NCBI GenBank assembly: GCA_003485955.1
Contig: DNHH01000095.1
Span: 1 to 11,919 of the forward strand
From: Opitutia bacterium
GTDB taxonomy: Bacteria; Verrucomicrobiota; Verrucomicrobiia; Opitutales; UBA953
Length of the DNA stretch: 11,919 nucleotides
Direction: 5' to 3'
Below the pieces are notes generated by a model that had not been told where the DNA came from, did no database searches, and saw only the letters and a list, made by a program, of their open reading frames with translations. Below are positions 5,827 through 11,919 of this stretch, one piece after another (position 1 is the first letter of the stretch; each line of letters begins with the position of its first letter). The translations under genes were made by a program, and so were the position numbers.

Positions 5827-7740
5827 ATGAGCGACAACCTAAGGCACGAATGCGGCATCGCCCTCGTCAGGCTGCTAAAGCCCCTGGGATGGTACGAGCA
5901 GCGCTACGGATCTCCGCTCCACGGATTTAATCAGCTTTTTCTCTTAATGGAGAAGCAGCACAACCGTGGACAAGATGGTGCGGGCATTGGTGGCGTCAAA
6001 GTTGGCGCTGAAAACGGCGAGGCCTTTCTGTTCCGCGACCGCGAAATTGGCGCTCAAGGCTTAACCCAAATTTACGCACGTCAGCTTCGTGAGTATAACG
6101 CCAAGGTGCGCGAAGGTGTTATTGTGCCTGAGTTAGGCGACACTGTTAAACGGCATTTTGATTTCGGCGGAGAAGTTCTTTTGGGCCACCTACGTTATGG
6201 CACATCGGGGAACTTCGATGCGGCCTCGTGTCACCCTTATGCACGCAAATCGATTTGGCCAACGCGCAACCTTCTCCTTGCAGGTAACTTTAACTTAACA
6301 AACACCGAAGCCCTGAATCGCTCGCTGTCCGAGCGCGGTGCTCACGTCATTTATTCGACTGACACTCAGTCTATTTTAGAAGAAATCGGTTTCTGGCTAG
6401 ATGAAGAACATGATCGGCTCTTCCGCTACCACCGCACACAGGGGCTAGAAGGCCCTGCCCTCCAAGCAGCTATTTCGCACGACTTTGATGTCGGTCGCGT
6501 CCTTCGCCAATCATCCAAAGCATGGGACGGTGGTTATGCCATCGCCGGAACAATTGGAAACGGGGACACATTTGTTCTGCGTGATCCCAATGGCATCCGG
6601 CCTTGCTGGTGGGTGCGCACTGATGACTCAGTGGCTGTGGCTTCCGAACGTGCTGCGCTCATGACAATTGTCGGCGCCTCGCAAGCTGAGGTCAAAGAGG
6701 TCGAGCCAGGCACAGCGCTTATTATTAAAGCCGACGGACGGGTGAGTACGGAAACAATTCTACCGGCAGGTCCCAAAACTCACTGCTCCTTTGAGCGCAT
6801 CTATTTCTCGCGCGGCAATGACCCTGGTATTTATACCGAGCGTAAGGCTCTCGGCGCTGCGCTTGCGGATCGAATTGTCGAAGAAATCAGCGGTGACTTT
6901 GAGCGCTCTATTTTCTCCTACATCCCCAACACCGCTGAAATCGCTTGGTATGGCTTAATGGAGGAGTTGCGGGTGCGTCGGCGCGGTGCAGTTAAGAAAT
7001 CCATTCTGGAGGCACAAAAAGCCGGTAAGCTCGACGAGGCGCTTCTCGATAAACTTATTTTAGGAAACTGGCCACGCGGCGAGAAGGTCGCGCATAAAGA
7101 CGTTAAGCTGCGCACCTTTATCTCTCAGGAGAAAAGCCGCGTACAAATGGCGTCGCACGTTTACGATATTTCCTACGGAACAGTTGCCGAGGGGGACACG
7201 CTCGTGTGCGTCGACGACTCTATCGTGCGCGGAACAACCCTACGTCAGTCAATTTTACGCATCTTAGCTCGGCCTAATCCCCGGAAGATTGTCATCGCTT
7301 CGACTGCCCCGCAGATTCGCTATCCAGATTGCTATGGCATCGATATGTCGGAGATGGGTAAGTTCTTAGCCTTCCAAGCAGCGGTCGCTCTTTGCCAAGA
7401 AACTGGGAAAGAGTCTTTGTTGCGGGACGTTTACGAAGACTGCGTTGCACAAGCGAAGAAGCCGACCGATCAGATGAAAAACCATGTTCGCCGTATTTAT
7501 GACGCCTTCAGTGAAAAAGAACTTTCTCGAAAAGCAGCCGAGTTGGTCTACCCGACCAAATCTGGCTGGAAGGGCGAGCTCGTCATTGTCTTCCAATCGA
7601 TCGAGGCACTGCACAAGGCCTGTCCAAGTAGCTTAGGGGATTGGTATTTCACTGGAAACTATCCCACTCCCGGAGGCCTCGGTGTGCTGAACCGTGCCTT
7701 CATTAATTACTGGGAGAAGCGCGAGGGTCGTAGTTACTAA
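5827..7740 (+). CDS. purF: Amidophosphoribosyltransferase, long PurF type
   Basis: Catalyses the first step of de novo purine synthesis: PRPP plus glutamine gives 5-phosphoribosylamine. N-terminal class-II glutamine amidotransferase domain (from C9): HECGIALVRL, EKQHNRGQDGAG (42-53), HLRYGTSGNF (121-130), AGNFNLTN (152-159), YSTDTQSI (176-183). Phosphoribosyltransferase domain from about 320, with the PRPP loop VDDSIVRGTT (462-471) and YGIDMS (503-508). C9 should become the N-terminal nucleophile after removal of an eight-residue propeptide. The 637 residues exceed the roughly 500 of E. coli PurF; about 40 extra residues lie near 380-425, between the start of the transferase domain and the RTFI segment. 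The C-terminal GDWYFTGNYPTP lacks the CxxC that holds the Fe-S cluster in B. subtilis PurF. ATG at 5827 is preferred over an in-frame TTG two codons earlier. Confidence 0.9.
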   Translation: MSDNLRHECGIALVRLLKPLGWYEQRYGSPLHGFNQLFLLMEKQHNRGQDGAGIGGVKVGAENGEAFLFRDREIGAQGLTQIYARQLREYNAKVREGVIVPELGDTVKRHFDFGGEVLLGHLRYGTSGNFDAASCHPYARKSIWPTRNLLLAGNFNLTNTEALNRSLSERGAHVIYSTDTQSILEEIGFWLDEEHDRLFRYHRTQGLEGPALQAAISHDFDVGRVLRQSSKAWDGGYAIAGTIGNGDTFVLRDPNGIRPCWWVRTDDSVAVASERAALMTIVGASQAEVKEVEPGTALIIKADGRVSTETILPAGPKTHCSFERIYFSRGNDPGIYTERKALGAALADRIVEEISGDFERSIFSYIPNTAEIAWYGLMEELRVRRRGAVKKSILEAQKAGKLDEALLDKLILGNWPRGEKVAHKDVKLRTFISQEKSRVQMASHVYDISYGTVAEGDTLVCVDDSIVRGTTLRQSILRILARPNPRKIVIASTAPQIRYPDCYGIDMSEMGKFLAFQAAVALCQETGKESLLRDVYEDCVAQAKKPTDQMKNHVRRIYDAFSEKELSRKAAELVYPTKSGWKGELVIVFQSIEALHKACPSSLGDWYFTGNYPTPGGLGVLNRAFINYWEKREGRSY

Positions 7741-7746
7741 ACCTGT

Positions 7747-9027
7747 TTACGTATAGATACGGGCGTAAGCGGTGCTATCCCGGAACTGTGCACACTCAGC
7801 GGTCCATCCGCGCACCATGGCGTCGACGTCTGTGCGCATCCCGTCGCGCTTAAACGTTTCAAAGATACTTTCTCGTCCCCAGTGCTTGATAAAGAGATCC
7901 CGCTCGTTACGTGTTGCTTGGGGGCACGGATTTCCGCCCCACTCGCACGCTTGACGTAAAAGGTGAGGCGATACGCTGCAGGGCTTTAAAATGCGCCAAT
8001 CGGTGACGGTTGTGTATACGCCCTGGGTTCCGTCTGTCATCGTACGCGGGCTTAATGTTAAGCCTGGGATGCGACTGCCAAGGGCCTCGACAATGTCAGC
8101 AGCCCTCTTTTTGCGATAGGACAAGAATCTAAATGGCATCTCTAATCCGTAACCGTGACGGAAGTCTCCAAGCTGACACCCAAGCCCGACCATCGCATAG
8201 CCGAATGCGGCGACGTGGGTAGGAATGCGCGGTGACGTGGGAATCCAGTTTAGCCCCGTGCGATCCCAGGTCATATCGCGACGCCATCCTTGCATTGGAA
8301 TGACTTGGAGGACGCCACGTTTGCGCGTCGCGTCATCTAGCTCGAGCACGCCTGGTGTCGAAACTGCCCAGCGAGCAATTTCGCCAATCGTTAGACCATG
8401 GACATAGGGCATCGGGTAAGCGCCTACATAACTCTTCCATTTTAAATCCAGTCCTGGACCGTCGACTTTTTCGCCGCCCAAAGGATTTGGTCGATCAAGA
8501 ACAACCACCCGGATGGGCCGCGGAAAACTGAAGCACGCTTCAATCACATACCGCATGCAACTGATGTAGGTGTAAGACCTAGAACCAATGTCTTGAAGAT
8601 CAATCACCATCACATCGATTCCCTCGAGCATCGCTGCTGTTGGACGACGAGTCTCGCCATACAGCGAATACGCGGGCAGGCCAGTGCGGCCGTCGCGCAT
8701 TGTCGAAACCGATTTTTCGGCAGCGGCTTTCCCGTCAATACCGTGCTCAGGACCAAATAGTTTTGTCAGCCGTACGCCTGGTGCGGTGGCAAGGATGTCA
8801 ATTGTCCGTCTTCCGTCGGCACTTACCCCAGCACGGTGTGTTAGGAGACCACAACGCACCCCGCGCAAAGTATCGAAGCCGCGCGACGCTAAAACATCGA
8901 TGCCAAGTTGAACGCCGCTCGCGCTTGTCGTGGCAGCGCTTAATCCCGCAGGGAGAAGTGCCGTTGTGGCAAAAAGCGCAGAATGTCGGACAAATTCTCG
9001 GCGGTCCATAAGTGGCGTATGGGCCAA
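7747..9027 (-). CDS. namZ: Exo-beta-N-acetylmuramidase NamZ (DUF1343, GH171), Tat-exported
   Basis: Family DUF1343, whose characterised member NamZ (B. subtilis YbbC) releases MurNAc from the non-reducing end of peptidoglycan fragments during wall recycling. Numbering from the internal Met at 9009: DRREFVRH (2-9) followed by a hydrophobic stretch to LSAA (26) resembles a twin-arginine signal, so export is expected. Family motifs follow: LFGPEHGIDG (84-93), DLQDIGSRSYTYI (137-149), LDRPNPLGG (171-179), VDGPGL (182-187) and HGLTIGE (204-210). The start at TTG 9027 is chosen because GGGAGG lies eight bases before it; ATG 9009 (420 residues) is the alternative, and the GGGAGG is too distant to serve it. 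The gene converges on purF with six bases between stops and diverges from purN. No recycling partner is visible in the window. Confidence 0.87.
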   Translation of the reverse strand: MAHTPLMDRREFVRHSALFATTALLPAGLSAATTSASGVQLGIDVLASRGFDTLRGVRCGLLTHRAGVSADGRRTIDILATAPGVRLTKLFGPEHGIDGKAAAEKSVSTMRDGRTGLPAYSLYGETRRPTAAMLEGIDVMVIDLQDIGSRSYTYISCMRYVIEACFSFPRPIRVVVLDRPNPLGGEKVDGPGLDLKWKSYVGAYPMPYVHGLTIGEIARWAVSTPGVLELDDATRKRGVLQVIPMQGWRRDMTWDRTGLNWIPTSPRIPTHVAAFGYAMVGLGCQLGDFRHGYGLEMPFRFLSYRKKRAADIVEALGSRIPGLTLSPRTMTDGTQGVYTTVTDWRILKPCSVSPHLLRQACEWGGNPCPQATRNERDLFIKHWGRESIFETFKRDGMRTDVDAMVRGWTAECAQFRDSTAYARIYT

Positions 9028-9112
9028 AATTAGAACCTCCCGAGCGGGTGAGCGAGGACAGACCGCTTGCCATTCAACTTGCCCGACCGCACGAGACCCC
9101 CACCTTAAGGGT
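9028..9112. promoter_or_regulatory. Divergent spacer between namZ and purN
   Basis: Eighty-five bases separate divergent genes and should hold both promoters. It contains the namZ ribosome site (GGGAGG on the minus strand, 9036-9041) and, on the plus strand, TAAGGG immediately before the purN ATG, which is closer than usual. No promoter pair or PurR-like palindrome was recognised. Confidence 0.4.
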
Positions 9113-9694
9113 ATGCGCATTGCTCTGCTTGGTTCTGGACGCGGCTCAAATGCTGAGGCCGTTCTACGTGCTCAGCAAGCAGGCCAACTCGGTGCCGCAA
9201 AGGTGGTTGGCATTTTTTGCGATATCCCGGGAGCGCGCATCTTAGAGCTTGGTCCGAAGTATGGCGTACCGGCGACATTACTGGATCCAGGTCCTTTCCG
9301 CACAAAATTTTCACCTGAAAGAGAACAGGCGTGGGCGGACGCTCTGAAGAATGCGGGTACAGATCTAGTTGTGCTTGCCGGACTCATGCGGGTTTTAAAG
9401 GCACCTCTACTCGAGGCTTTCCCCAATCGCATCATCAACCTTCACCCTAGCCTCCTCCCAGCTTTCCCTGGCCTCGATGGTATAGGACAAGCTTGGCGAG
9501 CAGGGGCTAAAGAAAGTGGCTGCACTGTTCACTGGGTTAATGCGTCCATTGATAAAGGTGCTCACCTTGGACAAAAAAGAGTTACCCGACGCGACAACGA
9601 CACGGAGGCCTCTTTTGCCGAAAGAATTCACGCTGCCGAACATCAACTTCTGCCAGAGGTCATCGCTCAACTCAGTCGCTCGAGATTGCCATGA
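9113..9694 (+). CDS. purN: Phosphoribosylglycinamide formyltransferase
   Basis: Transfers a formyl group from 10-formyltetrahydrofolate to GAR, giving FGAR; third step of purine synthesis. The 193-residue protein starts MRIALLGSGRGSN, the phosphate-binding loop (7-13) of this family. The catalytic triad is visible: N109 and H111 in INLHPSLLPAFPG (108-120) and D147 in SIDKGAHLGQ (145-154). The usual GxQAxxAG stretch is present at GIGQAWRAG. The ATG at 9113 gives the normal family N-terminus; the frame stays open upstream to 8930, but that part has no family similarity and lies over namZ. The stop codon overlaps the prmA start (ATGA), so the two are translationally coupled. Confidence 0.94.
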   Translation: MRIALLGSGRGSNAEAVLRAQQAGQLGAAKVVGIFCDIPGARILELGPKYGVPATLLDPGPFRTKFSPEREQAWADALKNAGTDLVVLAGLMRVLKAPLLEAFPNRIINLHPSLLPAFPGLDGIGQAWRAGAKESGCTVHWVNASIDKGAHLGQKRVTRRDNDTEASFAERIHAAEHQLLPEVIAQLSRSRLP

Positions 9695-10581
9695 TTGAAT
9701 TACGCCAAGAAATTCCCGACGAACTTAGCCAGCCGCTCGAAGATTGGTTTTGTGAACTTACCCGCTCGCCCTGGATGCTTTACCATGAGGGCCCGGGTAA
9801 GCCTCATTATGTGATGGGTTATTTTGAGACACAAATTGAAGCCGACGCTGCATGGGAGAATCTGCGCTCGGCTTTTAAGCGATTACCCTTAAAGTACGGT
9901 CAGAACGAACTCGCGGATAGAGATTGGAAGGAAGCCTATAAAGAGCATTTGAAACCGTGGAATCACGGGAATCTCCACTGGGTCCCGTCCTGGCTGCGAG
10001 GAAAGCACACGGTGCCTGCAGATGCCGCGGTTATCTGGTTTGATGCAGGGTTGGCTTTTGGAACCGGCGACCACCCGACCACACGTCTTTGCGCAATGCG
10101 ACTCATGGATCACCTTGCCACACATCCTGCCGTGGACACTTCAGTTACGGATGCAGGTTGTGGGTCAGGGATTCTTGCACTCTCGGCCGCGCGGCTGGGC
10201 TGCCAAAAGGTTGATGGCTTTGACCGCGACCCAGAAGCCGTACGTGTTAGTTTAGATAATCTCCGAGAAAATGGCTTTCCGGAAACGGCCGTTCGATTTT
10301 CCCACATGGGCTTAGAAGAGGGCTTACGATGGACAGGGCAAGCGGACGTCGTTCTCGCCAATATTATTAGCGATGTCCTGTGCATCTACGGAGATAACCT
10401 GTTAGCCTCCGTCAAGCCCGGTGGCGTTCTTGCCCTGAGTGGAATTCTCGCAACGGAACAAGCTGCAGTAAGAATGCACTTCGAGACCAAAGCCAAGGCC
10501 ACCTGGGGTAGTTTACAGTCGGATGGACGGGTCATGGGCGAGTGGTCAGATGTTGCCTTATTTCGTCCACTAAAAATTTAA
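9691..10581 (+). CDS. prmA: Ribosomal protein L11 methyltransferase
   Basis: SAM-dependent enzyme that trimethylates lysines and the N-terminus of ribosomal protein L11 (RplK). The 296 residues show the substrate-recognition N-terminal domain, a linker with DRDWKEAYKEHLKP (76-89), the PrmA signature FGTGDHPTTRLC (123-134), SAM motif DAGCGSGILALSAARLG (154-170), an acidic D178/D180 after strand 2, and ANI (223-225) in motif IV, which replaces the NPPY of other amino methyltransferases. The start overlaps the purN stop by four bases. The partner substrate gene rplK is not in the window. Pairing with purN has no obvious metabolic logic. Twenty bases follow before the next gene. Confidence 0.93.
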   Translation: MIELRQEIPDELSQPLEDWFCELTRSPWMLYHEGPGKPHYVMGYFETQIEADAAWENLRSAFKRLPLKYGQNELADRDWKEAYKEHLKPWNHGNLHWVPSWLRGKHTVPADAAVIWFDAGLAFGTGDHPTTRLCAMRLMDHLATHPAVDTSVTDAGCGSGILALSAARLGCQKVDGFDRDPEAVRVSLDNLRENGFPETAVRFSHMGLEEGLRWTGQADVVLANIISDVLCIYGDNLLASVKPGGVLALSGILATEQAAVRMHFETKAKATWGSLQSDGRVMGEWSDVALFRPLKI

Positions 10582-10601
10582 CGGCTTTTCTATCTACCTT
10601 T

Positions 10602-11030
10602 ATGTCTACCGAAATTCCTACCGGCCTCCGCTTAGCACGCATCCTGAGTGTTTTATTTGGCATTTTTCTTATCCTGAACGCCCTACGTGATTTAACCGGT
10701 GTTTGGCCGCGCTGGAATCCAACTATCGTTACATGGCCTGTCCTTCTACAGCTCTCAGGTTACTTTTATATTTTGGTCGGCGCATGCTTGCTGCTTCCAT
10801 GGCAGAAACTTATGCAATCGCCGCGATGGGCATGGGCATGGGGATTCCTCACAGCCCTCTGCGTGATGTTTGCCTTTGCCATGATCACGGAAGTGATGGC
10901 CAAAAATTACATTGCCCAGTCGGCAGGGCTTAAGGCAAAGCCACCCGTCTTTCAGGCAATTCTGCTTTTTGCTGCACTCGCGCAATCACCCATTGCCTTT
11001 TTCCTGCGCCGTCCCGAGTTACTCGACTGA
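10602..11030 (+). CDS. Small four-helix membrane protein of unknown function
   Basis: A 142-residue hydrophobic protein with four likely membrane segments near 11-28, 45-66, 77-99 and 116-135, separated by short polar loops; the N-terminus (MSTEIPTGLR) and the C-terminus (RRPELLD) are hydrophilic. No signal peptide, catalytic motif or conserved cysteine is seen. The size and helix count recall DoxX-like proteins, but no diagnostic motif supports that. The ATG at 10602 is preferred over one 20 codons upstream inside prmA because it gives a conventional N-terminus and leaves 20 bases of spacing; no ribosome site is evident. It is probably the last gene of the purN-prmA transcript and converges with another small membrane protein. 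Confidence 0.72.
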   Translation: MSTEIPTGLRLARILSVLFGIFLILNALRDLTGVWPRWNPTIVTWPVLLQLSGYFYILVGACLLLPWQKLMQSPRWAWAWGFLTALCVMFAFAMITEVMAKNYIAQSAGLKAKPPVFQAILLFAALAQSPIAFFLRRPELLD

Positions 11031-11034
11031 GTAA
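11019..11034. terminator. Small hairpin at the convergent junction, weak terminator candidate
   Basis: TTACTC (11019-11024) and GAGTAA (11029-11034) form a perfect six-pair stem with a GACT loop that spans the stop codon of the plus-strand membrane protein. It lies in the only place a terminator could act between the convergent genes. No U-run follows on either strand, so the call is tentative. Confidence 0.25.
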
Positions 11035-11040
11035 AGGCGG

Positions 11041-11415
11041 TCAGAGCGTGGCGACGATTTGCCGCCATGGGATAAACCAAGGCCACACGAGTACAATAAA
11101 GAGGAAAGCGCGCGTGATGCCTGCAGGAATCTCTGCATAGCGCGCGTTGATGAGCCGAGGCACAACATAGGCCAGCAGCCACACCGACTTATAAATTACT
11201 TGTAAGACGAGCAGCCATACAAAGCTGGCTGGCCAAAATATACCGAGAATAGAACAGGCGAGTATGCCTAGCCAAAGTGAGCCAACTAGTGTACGCCAGC
11301 CGGCGCTTTCCGCGAACGCACCCTGATCTGTAACGGAGCCTTTAAGTAACGTGCCAAGGCCAACCGGAACTAAAATCAATATGTTCGCCCAGAACAAATA
11401 CTGCACGGCTATCAT
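11041..11415 (-). CDS. Small four-helix membrane protein, conserved but unknown function
   Basis: A 124-residue protein with four likely membrane segments near 3-23, 40-60, 63-86 and 100-118. A tryptophan-rich pattern is notable: VGSLWLGI (44-51), FWPASFVWLLVLQVIYKSVWLL (60-81) and VLVWPWFIPW (108-117). The central LLVLQVIYKSVWLL segment resembles a family of short bacterial membrane proteins that I recall only as hypothetical. No signal peptide or catalytic motif is present. The ATG lies three bases after the purK stop codon with no separate ribosome site, so it should be translated by coupling to purK. The stop is ten bases from that of the convergent membrane protein. No link to purine synthesis is evident beyond position. 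Confidence 0.75.
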   Translation of the reverse strand: MIAVQYLFWANILILVPVGLGTLLKGSVTDQGAFAESAGWRTLVGSLWLGILACSILGIFWPASFVWLLVLQVIYKSVWLLAYVVPRLINARYAEIPAGITRAFLFIVLVWPWFIPWRQIVATL

Positions 11416-11418
11416 TGC

Positions 11419-11919
11419 TCAGAGCGTGGCGTGGAGTGCCTCGGCGCGGCGTACAGCTTCGTCGACTGTTGTAGCCGTCACCGTTATGTGGCCCATCTTG
11501 CGCCCGGGCGCAGGTGTGCCTTTTTCGTAGAGATGAAGTTTTGCAGTTGGGTCGGCAAGCGTGCTCGACCAGTTGGGCTGACGGCCCTGACGCCAGACAT
11601 CACCTAAAATATTTACCATCGCTGCCGGAGATAGCACCTTGGTACTGCCAAGCGGAAGACCACAAACCGCCCGGATGTGTTGCTCAAACTGACTCGTCTC
11701 GCAGGCATCAAGGGTATGGTGTCCGCTGTTATGTGGACGGGGGGCGAGTTCATTAACAACGAGTTCGCCCTGAGTGACAAAGAGTTCGACACCCAGTAAA
11801 CCAACGACCTTAAGTTTATTGGCTACACTGATGGCTAAGGTCTCTGCACGCCGGGCGATGTCTTCAGAAATTCGTGCCGGGCAAATGGAAAGATATAGAA
11901 TGTGATTTCGATGGATGTT
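11419..11919 (-). CDS. purK: N5-carboxyaminoimidazole ribonucleotide synthase (3' part, runs off the window)
   Basis: ATP-grasp enzyme that uses ATP and bicarbonate to turn AIR into N5-CAIR in purine synthesis; PurE then acts on the product. The last 166 residues are in the window and the frame is open to the edge. Diagnostic stretches are PARIS following NHILYLSI, VGLLGVELFV, the ATP-grasp metal and substrate motif NELAPRPHNSGHHT, TSQFEQHIRAVCGLPLG, MVNILGD and, near the end, LHLYEKG with GRKMGHIT. These match the C-terminal half of PurK closely. The N-terminal part and any purE neighbour lie beyond 11919. The stop codon is three bases before the next gene on the same strand. Confidence 0.95.
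   Translation of the reverse strand, partial: NIHRNHILYLSICPARISEDIARRAETLAISVANKLKVVGLLGVELFVTQGELVVNELAPRPHNSGHHTLDACETSQFEQHIRAVCGLPLGSTKVLSPAAMVNILGDVWRQGRQPNWSSTLADPTAKLHLYEKGTPAPGRKMGHITVTATTVDEAVRRAEALHATL

Noticed and set aside
7748..7775. A short palindrome CGTATAGATACG near the purF/namZ junction as a terminator.
   Set aside because: The stem is only four or five pairs, it lies within the namZ coding end, and no U-run follows on either strand.
8930..9112. An open upstream extension of purN in the same frame.
   Set aside because: The extra 61 residues have no family similarity and lie over the coding start of namZ; the family N-terminus begins at ATG 9113.
11041..11431. The 13-base sequence TCAGAGCGTGGCG occurs at 11041-11053 and 11419-11431, in both cases at the stop codon of a minus-strand gene (both proteins end ATL).
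   Set aside because: By rough calculation about one exact 13-base repeat is expected by chance in 12 kb, and a similar 11-base copy occurs inside rsmE; there is no longer homology around the copies.
1..11919. Search by eye for CRISPR repeats, tRNA or rRNA genes, insertion sequences, phage genes and toxin-antitoxin pairs.
   Set aside because: No regular repeat-spacer pattern, no cloverleaf with a CCA/TTC arm, no transposase or integrase motifs and no compositional break were seen.

Overview
The window is a compact bacterial chromosome segment of housekeeping genes, with about 15 genes and no gap longer than about 130 bases. I see no RNA gene, insertion sequence, phage gene, CRISPR array or toxin/defence gene. 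The protein types suggest the Verrucomicrobiota, perhaps Opitutae, or a relative in the PVC/FCB groups. The clues are a long (about 637-residue) PurF of the type I associate with Bacteroidetes and Verrucomicrobia, an ATP synthase subunit a with a signal-peptide-like N-terminus, a GPERGW-type RsmE and a Tat-exported NamZ. This placement is from memory of family features and is only moderately secure.

Layout. Positions 1-1825, minus strand: the 5' end of atpE (subunit c, cut by the window edge), atpB (subunit a) and pdxH (FMN-dependent pyridoxamine phosphate oxidase); the two atp genes start an F0 operon that runs out of the window. Positions 1924-2664, plus: rsmE, a 16S rRNA methyltransferase. 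Positions 2665-4065, minus: mutM (Fpg DNA glycosylase) followed by rsmD (a second 16S rRNA methyltransferase). Positions 4193-7740, plus: a Nudix hydrolase, an unrecognised 350-residue protein with kinase-like motifs, and the long-form PurF. Positions 7747-9027, minus: a secreted NamZ/DUF1343 exo-muramidase. Positions 9113-11030, plus: purN, prmA (overlapping purN by 4 bases) and a small four-helix membrane protein. Positions 11041-11919, minus: the 3' part of purK followed by a second small membrane protein.

Functionally the segment mixes energy conversion (atpB/E), de novo purine synthesis (purF, purN, purK: steps 1, 3 and the first half of AIR carboxylation), translation-apparatus methylation (rsmE, rsmD, prmA), oxidised-base repair or clean-up (mutM and possibly the Nudix enzyme), vitamin B6 supply (pdxH) and cell-wall turnover (namZ). 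Three convergent gene pairs are separated by 0, 6 and 10 bases, so transcripts there must terminate inside genes or overlap.

No clear new multi-gene system is visible. The best candidate for something undescribed is the 350-residue protein at 4720-5772, which carries a K / E / GDxxxxN / DFD motif series typical of the aminoglycoside-phosphotransferase/protein-kinase fold and sits between a Nudix hydrolase and PurF. The second most notable item is a MutM whose C-terminal zinc finger has lost three of four expected cysteines.
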